Part shown: positions 24,734-32,813 of the stretch, in pieces | Layout of the letters: each line of letters opens with the position of its first letter | Numbering within the stretch: position 1 is the first letter of the stretch | Source of the DNA: Shewanella sp. Isolate11 | GTDB lineage: Bacteria; Pseudomonadota; Gammaproteobacteria; Enterobacterales; Shewanellaceae | NCBI RefSeq assembly: GCF_022398315.1 | Contig: NZ_JAKEVF010000004.1 | Span: 256,813-320,812, forward strand | Direction: 5' to 3' | Length of the DNA stretch: 64,000 nucleotides | Notes under the pieces: model-generated | Told to the model about the DNA's origin: nothing | The model's database searches: none | The model's input: only the letters and a program-made list of their open reading frames with translations | Position numbers and translations under genes: made by a program

Positions 24734-26812
24734 TTACCAAATCTTTACACGCTGATCTGCAGGTAGGTAAAGCGCATCATCTGGCTGAACATCGAAGGCT
24801 TTATACCAAGCATCGTGGTTGCGTGGTGCTAATGCACGGTAACGACCCGGTGCGTGAGTACCGCCGCGAAGCTGGTTAAGCATACTCTGTTCGGTGCGCT
24901 TCTCTTTCCATACTTGTGCCCAAGCGAGGAAGAAACGTTGATCGCCAGTCAGGCCATCGATCACTGGTGCTTCTTTACCGTTAAGGCTCAGTTTATAGGC
25001 GTGATATGCCATAGATAGGCCACCCACATCACCAATGTTCTCACCTAAGCTGTTACGACCGTTTACGAAGTTACCTTCGATAGGTTCATACTTGCTGTAT
25101 TGTGCGGCAAGTTGATCAGCTTTAGCTTCGAAGGCGGCACGATCTTCATCTGTCCACCAGTTACGTTGAATACCGTTGGCGTCAGACTTAGAACCTTGGT
25201 CATCGAATCCATGACCCATTTCGTGGCCAATAACCGCACCGATACCACCATAGTTCACCGCTGGGTCGGCGTTAGGATCGAAGAATGGAGGCTGTAAGAT
25301 GGCCGCTGGGAATACAATCTCATTAAATGAACTGTTGTAGTAAGCATTAACGCGTTGTGGCGTCATGCCCCAACGGTTACGGTCAGTCTTTTGCAGCTCT
25401 TTAGCGACGCTATCATCTCTAAAGAATTGTCTGAGGTTTTTGATGTTAGCCATTAAGTCATTGCTGCTGACTTTAAGGCCATCAAATTCTTGCCATACGT
25501 CTGGATAACCAATCTTAGGGTTGAACGAATCCAGTTTAGCGTGTGCATTGACTTTGGTTTCTGCACCCATCCAGTCTAGGCCGTCGATACGTTGACCCAT
25601 AGCGGTACGTAGGTTTTTCACCAATTCTGCCATCTGTTGCTTAGATGACTCAGGGAAGTAGCGCGCGACATATACTTTACCTATGGCAAAGCCTAAAGAT
25701 TGGGTACCTGACATCTGCTCAACAGCACGCTTCCAACGTGGACGCGGCTCTTCCTGACCATTTAAGGTTTTACCGTAGAAGTCAAAGTAAGTGGTATAGA
25801 TGTTTTCTGCCAATAGATCGGCGTTGTCGCTGATGGTATGGAAGGTGAGATAATCTTGCCAAACGCTTAAGTCTTCTTTATTGACTAGGTCGATCATGGC
25901 TTTAATTGGCTCAGGCTCAGAGATATTAAGCTGAGGTACTTTGTAGCCTGTTTCAGCGAAGTAAAGATCCCAGTTAAAACCAGGATATTCGGTGCTAAGC
26001 TGATCGCGTTTAATTTGGTTAAGCGTCAGGTCGCGGTTACGACGTTTCTCTCTTGGCCATTGGCCTTCGGCGATTTTGGTTTCTAGTGTCAGAATTGCAG
26101 CGGCACGAGGTGCGGCATCTTTAACGCCAGCAAACTCAAGCATCTTAGTGATATGGACTAAGTAAGCGTCACGAATTTTAACGAAGCGCTCGCTGTCTTC
26201 AAGATAATAAGAACGATCTGGTAAGCCAAGACCACCGGCACCGATAGACATCTCATACTGATCTGGGTTTAGGCGGTTAAACCACATGCCTCCACGGATA
26301 GGAGAGGTCACGCCTAGTAACCATGAATCGCCAAATACTTTGGTCAAATCGTCGGTAGACTTGATCGCCGCGATTTGATCTAATGTTGCTTGAACTGGCG
26401 TGATCCCCAATTTGTTGATGGTATCTGTGTCCATATAAGCATGGTAGAAGTCGGCAATTAACTGCTCATCTGGATTGAGGTTAGTGCGGCTGGCGATATC
26501 GTCGATGATCTCTTTAACTTGAGTTTCACTTCGCTCAGCCAAGGCGTTAAAGGCACCGAAACGGGTTTTGTCAGCCGGCATGACAAAGTTGTCATACCAA
26601 GTACCGCTGGCATACATGAAGAAGTCATCGCCGGGCTTAACGTTAAGATTACGCGCTGTAAGGTCAACACCAAAGCTACCTAATTCAGCTTTGGCTTGCA
26701 TAGGTGCGACAACGTCAGATGGGGTGTCACTCTTAGGGCTAGTGGTTTCTTGGGTTCCACAGCCACCGAGGAAAGTGGTTGCTAAGGCCATAGCGATTAA
26801 GGATTTTCTCAT
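24734..26812 (-). CDS. M13 (neprilysin/PepO) family zinc metallopeptidase, lipoprotein
   Basis: 692 residues from the ATG at 26812; AAGGAAGAG lies about 9 bases upstream and the next residues MRKSLIAMALATTFLGGC form a lipoprotein signal. A longer frame from 26860 would spoil that signal. The M13 N-terminal domain occupies about 50-440. The catalytic domain carries HEMGH at 530-534 and a second zinc-ligand region around ENIGDVGGLS about 60 residues later; the C-terminal CxxW of mammalian neprilysin is absent, and the protein ends LPADQRVKIW. M13 enzymes cut short peptides. As an envelope lipoprotein it probably digests oligopeptides in the periplasm. Single gene with its own terminator at 24672. 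Confidence 0.93.
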   Translation of the reverse strand: MRKSLIAMALATTFLGGCGTQETTSPKSDTPSDVVAPMQAKAELGSFGVDLTARNLNVKPGDDFFMYASGTWYDNFVMPADKTRFGAFNALAERSETQVKEIIDDIASRTNLNPDEQLIADFYHAYMDTDTINKLGITPVQATLDQIAAIKSTDDLTKVFGDSWLLGVTSPIRGGMWFNRLNPDQYEMSIGAGGLGLPDRSYYLEDSERFVKIRDAYLVHITKMLEFAGVKDAAPRAAAILTLETKIAEGQWPREKRRNRDLTLNQIKRDQLSTEYPGFNWDLYFAETGYKVPQLNISEPEPIKAMIDLVNKEDLSVWQDYLTFHTISDNADLLAENIYTTYFDFYGKTLNGQEEPRPRWKRAVEQMSGTQSLGFAIGKVYVARYFPESSKQQMAELVKNLRTAMGQRIDGLDWMGAETKVNAHAKLDSFNPKIGYPDVWQEFDGLKVSSNDLMANIKNLRQFFRDDSVAKELQKTDRNRWGMTPQRVNAYYNSSFNEIVFPAAILQPPFFDPNADPAVNYGGIGAVIGHEMGHGFDDQGSKSDANGIQRNWWTDEDRAAFEAKADQLAAQYSKYEPIEGNFVNGRNSLGENIGDVGGLSMAYHAYKLSLNGKEAPVIDGLTGDQRFFLAWAQVWKEKRTEQSMLNQLRGGTHAPGRYRALAPRNHDAWYKAFDVQPDDALYLPADQRVKIW

Positions 26813-26956
26813 TGATTTTCTCTTCCTTATTGAGTTGATTGTTATTAATACGCCATACATCTTCTAGTACTGACAAAAAATGTCAATCTTAGTGAGTTTG
26901 TTAAGTGGATAGTTTGTTAACAAAATGTGTACGGCTGAGTGTGGTAGGAAAGGGGC

Positions 26957-26983
26957 AGAGGCAAAGAGTTTGGCTTTGCCTCT
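26957..26983 (-). terminator. Hairpin after the DUF465 gene
   Basis: Perfect 10-bp stem AGAGGCAAAG / CTTTGCCTCT with a 7-base loop, 20 bases past the minus-strand stop at 27004. It lacks a T-run, so it may stabilise the mRNA end rather than terminate. Confidence 0.5.
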
Positions 26984-27003
26984 CATTGTAAAAAAGGGAG
27001 TGT

Positions 27004-27246
27004 TCAGCTGTGATTATTTAATTGCTGATAAAGGGCATCTTTCAGTTCTGCTCTGTCGTGCTTGAGTTGATGCATGGCGTCATCATCGATGGGCGCGCCA
27101 TTGAGTTCGAGAACTCTGATCTCCTTATCGAGGGCATCATACTGTTTTACCTCTTTGGCAAATACAGCATCGCTTTGGACTAACTTGGTGATAATTGCTT
27201 GATATTCTGGAAAATCATTTGCAAGAGAGTGGCTTTCACCTAACAT
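27004..27246 (-). CDS. YdcH/DUF465 family small protein
   Basis: 80 residues, helical and charged, with the family pattern of an N-terminal GESHSLANDFPEYQ and a long helix ending HQLKHDRAELKDALYQQL. The family is common in proteobacteria, cytoplasmic and of unknown function; its helices are predicted to form a short coiled coil. It stands alone with a small 3' hairpin. There is no sign that it works with the PepSY gene upstream. Confidence 0.85.
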   Translation of the reverse strand: MLGESHSLANDFPEYQAIITKLVQSDAVFAKEVKQYDALDKEIRVLELNGAPIDDDAMHQLKHDRAELKDALYQQLNNHS

Positions 27247-27332
27247 AAAAACTCCTTTAATTTAAATTAGTTGCTCTGTAATTAAAGTCAAACATAGTCG
27301 CAATGACAAGTTGAGTTCTATGTCGAAGTGAT

Positions 27333-27364
27333 AAGGCCTGACGTTGTTTTACCAGTCAGGCCTT
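27333..27364 (-). terminator. Hairpin after the PepSY membrane protein gene
   Basis: Perfect 10-bp stem AAGGCCTGAC / GTCAGGCCTT with a 12-base loop, directly after the minus-strand stop at 27369. No clear T-run. Confidence 0.55.
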
Positions 27365-27368
27365 GGGG

Positions 27369-28430
27369 TCATTTACGACTTTTCTTTTTGAATGTGCGTC
27401 GGTAAAACGTCACTAAACTAAATAGCAAAATAATCGTCGCAATTACCGATACCAAGGTGATTAAGACCACATAGCTGAGCGGCATATTTAACGCATCGTG
27501 CAATGGACGAACGAAAGACGCGACTTTGCCTGATAAGGGTCTATCGCTGTGTTTTAATGCCGATTGAATAACACCCTGCTCATAGCTCATGGTGATCGAA
27601 TCGGCCTCACGAAGCCACACTCCTGGATGACTATCGAAACGAATACTGTAGTTCAACTCAGCCGCTGACTCAGCTCCAGGTCTAGAGCGTGGCTTGCTTA
27701 TCGCAACCAGTTGCGAGTCAGGCCATAGATTTTGTGCCGTGGTCAGTTGGTTTAGCCAGTCGCTAGGCTGACTAGCTGGGTAGCTTATCTGGCTATTAGG
27801 CTGAGACTTAAGGGCATCTAACCACAGACCTTTATAGGTAATTAAATAGCCGCTCAAGCAGAGAATAAACAGCGGGACAGAGATAAATAACCCTAACTGA
27901 ATATGACTCTTAAACAGGCTACTGGAACGAGTATTTGTCGGAATGGTTTGCTTTAATCGAAAGCCTTTACGCACTTGCCACCAAAGATAAATACCCACAA
28001 GCGTAATGGCTGCGCCAATCAAAGAAGCCCAAGCATTGAGGTATTTACCAAAGTCACCCATCAGGAAGTTACGGTGTAACCAGAATAGGGTGCCGTACAT
28101 GGGGATATCTGAGTTTTGTCTTACCGCCACTTCGTTAAGCTGGCTGTCAAAAACAATGGATTTTCCTCGAGTCGCAGCTTGGATATAAGGCGTATGTTCA
28201 GTCGGAAAACGAACCGTGCTCATTTCTGGGTAACGGCTAAATAAACTGTCTATTGCCTGCGCTTTTTGCTCCAGAGTGAGTGGGCTGTATTGTTGATCGT
28301 AAGTTTGCATCCGCTTGATAATATCGACGCTACCTAAATACACTCCGGTGGTGAGCACTGTTAGCATGGTCAGGGTGATAAAAAATCCTACCCAGTTATG
28401 AAACCACTTTAATCCATGGACTAGATTCAT
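27369..28430 (-). CDS. PepSY-associated TM helix (PiuB-type) membrane protein
   Basis: 353 residues with four main membrane segments: about 10-30 (WVGFFITLTMLTVLTTGVYL), 130-155, 185-205 and 325-345. Between them are two periplasmic parts with PepSY-like character. The opening HGLKWFHNWVG is typical of the PepSY_TM family, in which conserved His residues in helices are proposed to handle electrons or heme and to help reduce ferric siderophores in the inner membrane. A Fur-like box lies about 125 bases upstream, which supports an iron-related role. It diverges from the CbiM-like gene at 28698. Confidence 0.85.
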   Translation of the reverse strand: MNLVHGLKWFHNWVGFFITLTMLTVLTTGVYLGSVDIIKRMQTYDQQYSPLTLEQKAQAIDSLFSRYPEMSTVRFPTEHTPYIQAATRGKSIVFDSQLNEVAVRQNSDIPMYGTLFWLHRNFLMGDFGKYLNAWASLIGAAITLVGIYLWWQVRKGFRLKQTIPTNTRSSSLFKSHIQLGLFISVPLFILCLSGYLITYKGLWLDALKSQPNSQISYPASQPSDWLNQLTTAQNLWPDSQLVAISKPRSRPGAESAAELNYSIRFDSHPGVWLREADSITMSYEQGVIQSALKHSDRPLSGKVASFVRPLHDALNMPLSYVVLITLVSVIATIILLFSLVTFYRRTFKKKSRK

Positions 28431-28553
28431 CTTATTTTTAGCTCTTATATAGGAAATCGATAACTTGTTAAGTCAGTCAAACTGACGGAAGTTAGCGCTA
28501 ATAAACATTTGTGATTGATTGACTTAGCGCGCAAGGGGTCGAAATAAATTTTC

Positions 28554-28572
28554 GAGAATGATAATTACTCTC
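28554..28572. promoter_or_regulatory. Candidate Fur box in a divergent promoter region
   Basis: GAGAATGATAATTACTCTC is a near-palindrome very close to the Fur consensus GATAATGATAATCATTATC. It lies between the divergent PepSY gene (start 28430) and the CbiM-like gene (start 28698), so it could control either or both. Confidence 0.7.
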
Positions 28573-28697
28573 AAATGGCTTTTCAATTAAAGAAGTGTAA
28601 ATTGATAGCTTATAAAGCCGAATTGCGATCTATCGCACTTTTTAGTGTAAGGAATAAAATGATGCCGAATAGCGGTGAGACATTTAGAGTCTAAGGG

Positions 28698-29393
28698 ATG
28701 ACACAATTTATTTTACAGCGCCTTAATAACATTGACTGGAGCCTAGATTTTGGCCAGCTATTGGCGCTCGGCGTTTTAGTCTTATGGTTACGGGCCATTT
28801 GGCCTAGTCAGGATTTACGCGCATTAGCTAAGGATAAAAAGCTGCAGAGTCGGGCTTGGTTAGCGGCATTTGCGATCAATGCACTTTGGTTGATGAATGC
28901 CAGTATCACCTCAGGAATGCATCTGCATTTTCTAGGGCTAGTGACCTTGATGCTAATGTTTGGTTGGCGTCTGGCTACGCTGATCACTCTGTTGCCTGTG
29001 ATGTTTTTCAGTACCTTTGTGGTTCAGCAACCGTTTGAATTCGCAATTTATATGTTGTTGATGACAGCGATGCCGCTGTTTCTCTGTTTTTTAGTTTATA
29101 GCCAAGTGTTTAAGTATCTGCCTCATCATCTGTTTATTTATATCTTTTGCAGTGCCTTTATCAATGGTTTTACTTCGATTTTGTTTTATATGTTGCCATG
29201 GGCAGTTTGGTTATGGCTCAGCAGCGATTATGATTGGCTTTATATTACAGATAGTTATCTGTTACTGATCCCGTTATTGGGGTTCCCTGAGGCGCTACTT
29301 AATGGCATGGCCGTGACCTTGTTGGTGGTCTATCGCCCAGAATACTTGTATGACTATAGCGATAAGACCTATTTTGATACTTCGAAGGAATAA
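28698..29393 (+). CDS. ECF/CbiM-like integral membrane protein, predicted metal transporter subunit
   Basis: 231 residues with about six membrane segments and few charged residues. The stretch LWLMNASITSGMHLHFLGLVT resembles the CbiM/NikM substrate-specificity fold, in which an N-terminal metal-binding segment and a GxHxH-type loop bind Ni or Co. No ATPase or T component is encoded next to it, so it would need partners from elsewhere or act alone. A Fur-like box lies about 125 bases upstream, shared with the divergent PepSY gene, which points to metal homeostasis. Assignment to energy-coupling-factor permeases is from overall pattern, moderately sure. Confidence 0.7.
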   Translation: MTQFILQRLNNIDWSLDFGQLLALGVLVLWLRAIWPSQDLRALAKDKKLQSRAWLAAFAINALWLMNASITSGMHLHFLGLVTLMLMFGWRLATLITLLPVMFFSTFVVQQPFEFAIYMLLMTAMPLFLCFLVYSQVFKYLPHHLFIYIFCSAFINGFTSILFYMLPWAVWLWLSSDYDWLYITDSYLLLIPLLGFPEALLNGMAVTLLVVYRPEYLYDYSDKTYFDTSKE

Positions 29394-29401
29394 TGCTGCA
29401 T

Positions 29402-29427
29402 AAAAAAAGACCGCTCATTGAGCGGTC
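29402..29427 (-). terminator. Terminator after proC
   Basis: Perfect 8-bp stem GACCGCTC / GAGCGGTC with a 3-base loop; on the minus strand it is followed by TTTTTTT. It lies about 30 bases past the proC stop. Confidence 0.9.
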
Positions 29428-29458
29428 TAGTTGTTTCTATGCTATTTGATATAAGCCG

Positions 29459-30352
29459 TTAGCCTAGAGAAAGCTCTTTGGCGCGCTCGGCTGCCGAGTC
29501 CATTGCATTGGCAACTAACTCGTCTAAGTCACCATGCTGAAAAGCCAGAATTGCTTGCTCTGTGGTGCCTTTAGGTGACGTGACTTGGCGGCGCAGCGAG
29601 GCAAAATCTAACTGGCTACTCATGGCCATCGAAATCGCGCCCATGGCACTTTGCAGCACGGCTTTGGTGGCTGTGTCTTTGGGAAGTCCCTGATTGATGG
29701 CCGCCTTTTCCATAGCCTCTAAAAAGAGGAAAAAATAGGCTGGAGAACTGCCAGCGGTGGCCACTATGGTCGACATCTGCTGCTCATCATCAAGCCAAAC
29801 TGTATCACCTACCGCATTCATTAAGCCATCGGCGAGCTGGATATATGACTTGTCTGTGGTGACTGGAGTGAACATGCCCGTTAATCCTTTACCTATCGCG
29901 GTGGGCAAATTGGGCATGGCGCAAACCACTGGGCTGGCATCATTGAGCTTTTGACTAATGGTCTGTTGTTTGATGCCTGCGGCAATGGAGATCACTAATT
30001 TATTATTGGTATTAGCATTGCTGGCATTCGCGTTATTGTTTTCGCTCAAGAGCGGTTGGATCTCTTCGCATACTAAGGGCACCACAAAAGGCTTAACTGC
30101 AATAATAATCACATCGGCAAAACTTACTGCAGCACTATTACTATGGTGCACACGCACATTAAATTCATCGACAATGGCGTTACGTGTGGTTTGTGTTGGC
30201 GAACACACCAGAATGTTTTGCTGGTCGTGTCCATGCTTGAGTAATCCGGCAATAATGGCTTTGGCCATGTTACCGCCGCCGATAAAGGCGACACGTACTT
30301 TGGGATCTAATTTCTGTTGTGGCTGAAAGATAGTAAGGCTCCTATTTTTCAC
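29459..30352 (-). CDS. proC: Pyrroline-5-carboxylate reductase
   Basis: 297 residues with the NAD(P)-binding VAFIGGGNMAKAIIAGLL near residue 21 and the family end signature region SSPAYFFLFLEAMEKAAINQGL and QVTSPKGTTEQAI. It reduces pyrroline-5-carboxylate to proline in the cytoplasm, the last step of proline synthesis; proB and proA lie just upstream on the same strand. The start is uncertain: the frame opens with a GTG at 30352 with a poor ribosome-binding site, giving a 20-residue extension unusual for ProC. A good AGGAG lies inside the frame, seven bases before an ATC (30331). A 17-residue insertion with Asn repeats (NNNANASNANTNNK) near 100 is also unusual. Confidence 0.95.
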   Translation of the reverse strand: MKNRSLTIFQPQQKLDPKVRVAFIGGGNMAKAIIAGLLKHGHDQQNILVCSPTQTTRNAIVDEFNVRVHHSNSAAVSFADVIIIAVKPFVVPLVCEEIQPLLSENNNANASNANTNNKLVISIAAGIKQQTISQKLNDASPVVCAMPNLPTAIGKGLTGMFTPVTTDKSYIQLADGLMNAVGDTVWLDDEQQMSTIVATAGSSPAYFFLFLEAMEKAAINQGLPKDTATKAVLQSAMGAISMAMSSQLDFASLRRQVTSPKGTTEQAILAFQHGDLDELVANAMDSAAERAKELSLG

Positions 30353-30378
30353 AAATGCTTAAAGGTGAATAATGAAAC

Positions 30379-30405
30379 ACCCCGCTATAGGATTAATATA
30401 GCGGG
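30379..30405 (-). terminator. Hairpin between proA and proC
   Basis: Perfect 10-bp stem CCCCGCTATA / TATAGCGGGG, 7-base loop, about 35 bases past the proA stop on the minus strand. No T-run follows, so it may only partly end transcription before proC. Confidence 0.6.
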
Positions 30406-30438
30406 GCGCTTGAGGTCAATTTGTTGATCCGCTTCTAG

Positions 30439-31686
30439 TTATGCGCGGATTTGACCATCGCCACTGACCAAGTATTTTTCTGTGGTAAGGGATTCCAGTC
30501 CCATTGGGCCATAGGCATGTAACTTAGTGGTGGCAATACCAATTTCTGCGCCTAATCCCAGCTCGCCACCATCGGAAAAGCGAGATGAAGCATTAACCAT
30601 CACCACTGAGGCATCGACAGTACGCTGGAAACGGGCTGCGGTAAGCTCATTGGTGGTACAGATAACTTCGGTATGATGGCTACCAAAGCGTCTGATGTGG
30701 TTAATCGCCTGGGTGAAGTCTTCGACCTGACGCACGGCAATTTCCAGATCCAGATACTCTTGACCAAAATCGGCTTCTTCCATCAAGGTGCAAGCATCGA
30801 AATATTTAGCCGCTTCGCCGCAGGCGTTAATTTTCACTTGATGCTGACTGAATGCCGCAGCCACTTTGGGTAAGAATTGCTCGGCGACATCTTGGTGCAC
30901 TAGCAAGCCCTCTAGGGCGTTACAGACACCCGTTCGCTGAGTCTTACCGTTAAGTAATAGCGCGAGTGCGGTATCTAAATCGGCATCTTTATCCACATAC
31001 AAGTGACACACGCCTTTAAAGTGCTGGATCACTGGAATTTTACTGTTATCGGTAACGAAGTTAATTAGGCCTTCACCACCACGTGGAATGATCACATCGA
31101 TGTAATCACGCTGCTGCATTAGCTCCATCATTAAGGCGCGGTCGGGATCCGGTACTACGGTAATTAATGCCGCAGGTAGACCATAGTGTTTCAACACGGT
31201 TTGTAAAATTTCGGCAATCACTTTACTGGTACTCAGGGCTTCTTTACCACCACGTAAAACAACGGCATTACCTGATTTAAAACATAAGGCTCCGGCATCG
31301 GCGGTGACATTTGGTCGTGCCTCATAAATCATACATACAACACCTAAAGGTACACGCATCTTACTGATGTTTAAGCCGTTAGGGCGTTTTCCCATATCAC
31401 GTAGTTCGCCGATAGGATCGGGCAGAGTGGCGATCATTTCGATCCCCTGTGCCATGGCTTCAATACGATCTTGATTCATTTTTAATCTGTCTAACATGGC
31501 ATCGCTAAGTTGATTCGCTGCGGCGTTGTCCATATCGACTTTGTTGGCATTGAGGATCTCAAAGCTATGGGCTCTCAGCGCCCTAGCCATATCCAGTAAT
31601 ACGGTATTTTTCAATTGTTCATCTAATACGGCAAGCGTCTGTGCCGCTTCGGCTGCTTGCTCTGCTAAATTCTTTATTAAACTCAT
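30439..31686 (-). CDS. proA: Gamma-glutamyl phosphate reductase
   Basis: 415 residues from ATG 31686 (MSLIKNLAEQ), the usual ProA length; the longer open frame upstream overlaps proB and is not expected. It is an aldehyde-dehydrogenase-fold protein with MIYEARPNVTADAGALCFKSG, the catalytic Cys in TGVCNALEGLL, and the C-terminal SRFSDGGELGLGAEIGIAT. It reduces gamma-glutamyl phosphate to glutamate semialdehyde with NADPH, the second step of proline synthesis. proB ends 16 bases upstream, so the two are co-transcribed, which suits channelling of the unstable intermediate. Confidence 0.97.
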   Translation of the reverse strand: MSLIKNLAEQAAEAAQTLAVLDEQLKNTVLLDMARALRAHSFEILNANKVDMDNAAANQLSDAMLDRLKMNQDRIEAMAQGIEMIATLPDPIGELRDMGKRPNGLNISKMRVPLGVVCMIYEARPNVTADAGALCFKSGNAVVLRGGKEALSTSKVIAEILQTVLKHYGLPAALITVVPDPDRALMMELMQQRDYIDVIIPRGGEGLINFVTDNSKIPVIQHFKGVCHLYVDKDADLDTALALLLNGKTQRTGVCNALEGLLVHQDVAEQFLPKVAAAFSQHQVKINACGEAAKYFDACTLMEEADFGQEYLDLEIAVRQVEDFTQAINHIRRFGSHHTEVICTTNELTAARFQRTVDASVVMVNASSRFSDGGELGLGAEIGIATTKLHAYGPMGLESLTTEKYLVSGDGQIRA

Positions 31687-31702
31687 ATTTTCTCCTGCCA
31701 CA

Positions 31703-32803
31703 TTATTCCAATATGGCGATATTCTTGTCGGAAATGATCGGACCGGTCTTTTGCTGAACATCGTTAGCAAACTCGGGATCTTCTTGCTCCGCAATAAAGT
31801 TAAGTAGACAGCTGCTGTAGTTCGATCTGGCTTTGGCTAATTTAGTGCCATCATCTTTTCGAACCAGAACAGTGTCACCGACGGAAAAGTTGCCTTTGAC
31901 TTCAACTACATCGTCGCTAGTTAATTGGCTATTTTGCTGCTCCAAATCACCGTCGAAATCGTTTTCGACAATTAATTCACCTTGAGCCTGTGAGGTGTGA
32001 GTCATCCAGTGCAAGTGTTCCTGCATCGGTTTCTCAAATGGAGTAAATAGCGTACCTGGGTTTTGCCCTTTCAACAGTTGGTTGAAAGTATCTGAGTCAA
32101 AACCGTTGACTATCACGGTTTCAATTCCGTGAGAGATGGCCTTTTCGGCGGCTTGGATTTTAGTACGCATACCGCCAGTACCCACGTCGCTGGTGGCGCC
32201 GCCAGCCATACGATAAATATCTTCGTTGATGTCGCCGACTTGCTTAATCAACTTGGCATCGTCATGAATGTTAGGATTTTTGGTATAAAGCCCTTTAACG
32301 TCTGAGCAGATGATCAAGGCATCGGCATCACAAGCCGCTGCAACCATCGCTGAGAGGTTATCGTTATCGCCGACTTTTAATTTGTCGGTGGTGACCGCAT
32401 CATTCTCGTTGATGATCGGCAATAAGCCGTGCTCCAACAAGCTAAAAATGGTCTCTTTAATACTGATATAACGGTCGCGATCCCTAAGATCGCCATGGGT
32501 TACTAACATCTGCGCCGAAGCGAAGTCGAACAGTTTATCCCAGGTGGCCATCATGTCTGCTTGACCTGCCGCTGCCATCGCTTTTTTTGTTGCAACATTG
32601 GGGTTTTCAACCCCTGGAAAACGATGCCAGCCTGCGGCTACAGAGCCTGAAGAAACGAGTACTACTTGGCACCCTTGGGCGCGGCAGTTTGCAATAAACT
32701 GCGCGATACCCAAGAGGAAGTGACTACTACAGCCTTGTTTATGGGGAGCGATTAAGGCACTGCCCACTTTGACGACGATGCGTTTCCAGTGTAATTCTGC
32801 CAT
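31703..32803 (-). CDS. proB: Glutamate 5-kinase
   Basis: 366 residues: an amino-acid-kinase domain about 1-260 (VVKVGSALIAPH, VVLVSSGSVAAGW, INENDAVTTDKLKVGDND, VGTGGMRTKIQAA) and a C-terminal PUA domain about 280-365. It phosphorylates glutamate with ATP, the first and feedback-controlled step of proline synthesis. It lies between putP (10-base gap) and proA (16-base gap), so uptake and synthesis of proline share a transcript. Confidence 0.97.
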   Translation of the reverse strand: MAELHWKRIVVKVGSALIAPHKQGCSSHFLLGIAQFIANCRAQGCQVVLVSSGSVAAGWHRFPGVENPNVATKKAMAAAGQADMMATWDKLFDFASAQMLVTHGDLRDRDRYISIKETIFSLLEHGLLPIINENDAVTTDKLKVGDNDNLSAMVAAACDADALIICSDVKGLYTKNPNIHDDAKLIKQVGDINEDIYRMAGGATSDVGTGGMRTKIQAAEKAISHGIETVIVNGFDSDTFNQLLKGQNPGTLFTPFEKPMQEHLHWMTHTSQAQGELIVENDFDGDLEQQNSQLTSDDVVEVKGNFSVGDTVLVRKDDGTKLAKARSNYSSCLLNFIAEQEDPEFANDVQQKTGPIISDKNIAILE

Positions 32804-32813
32804 TATGCTTTCC

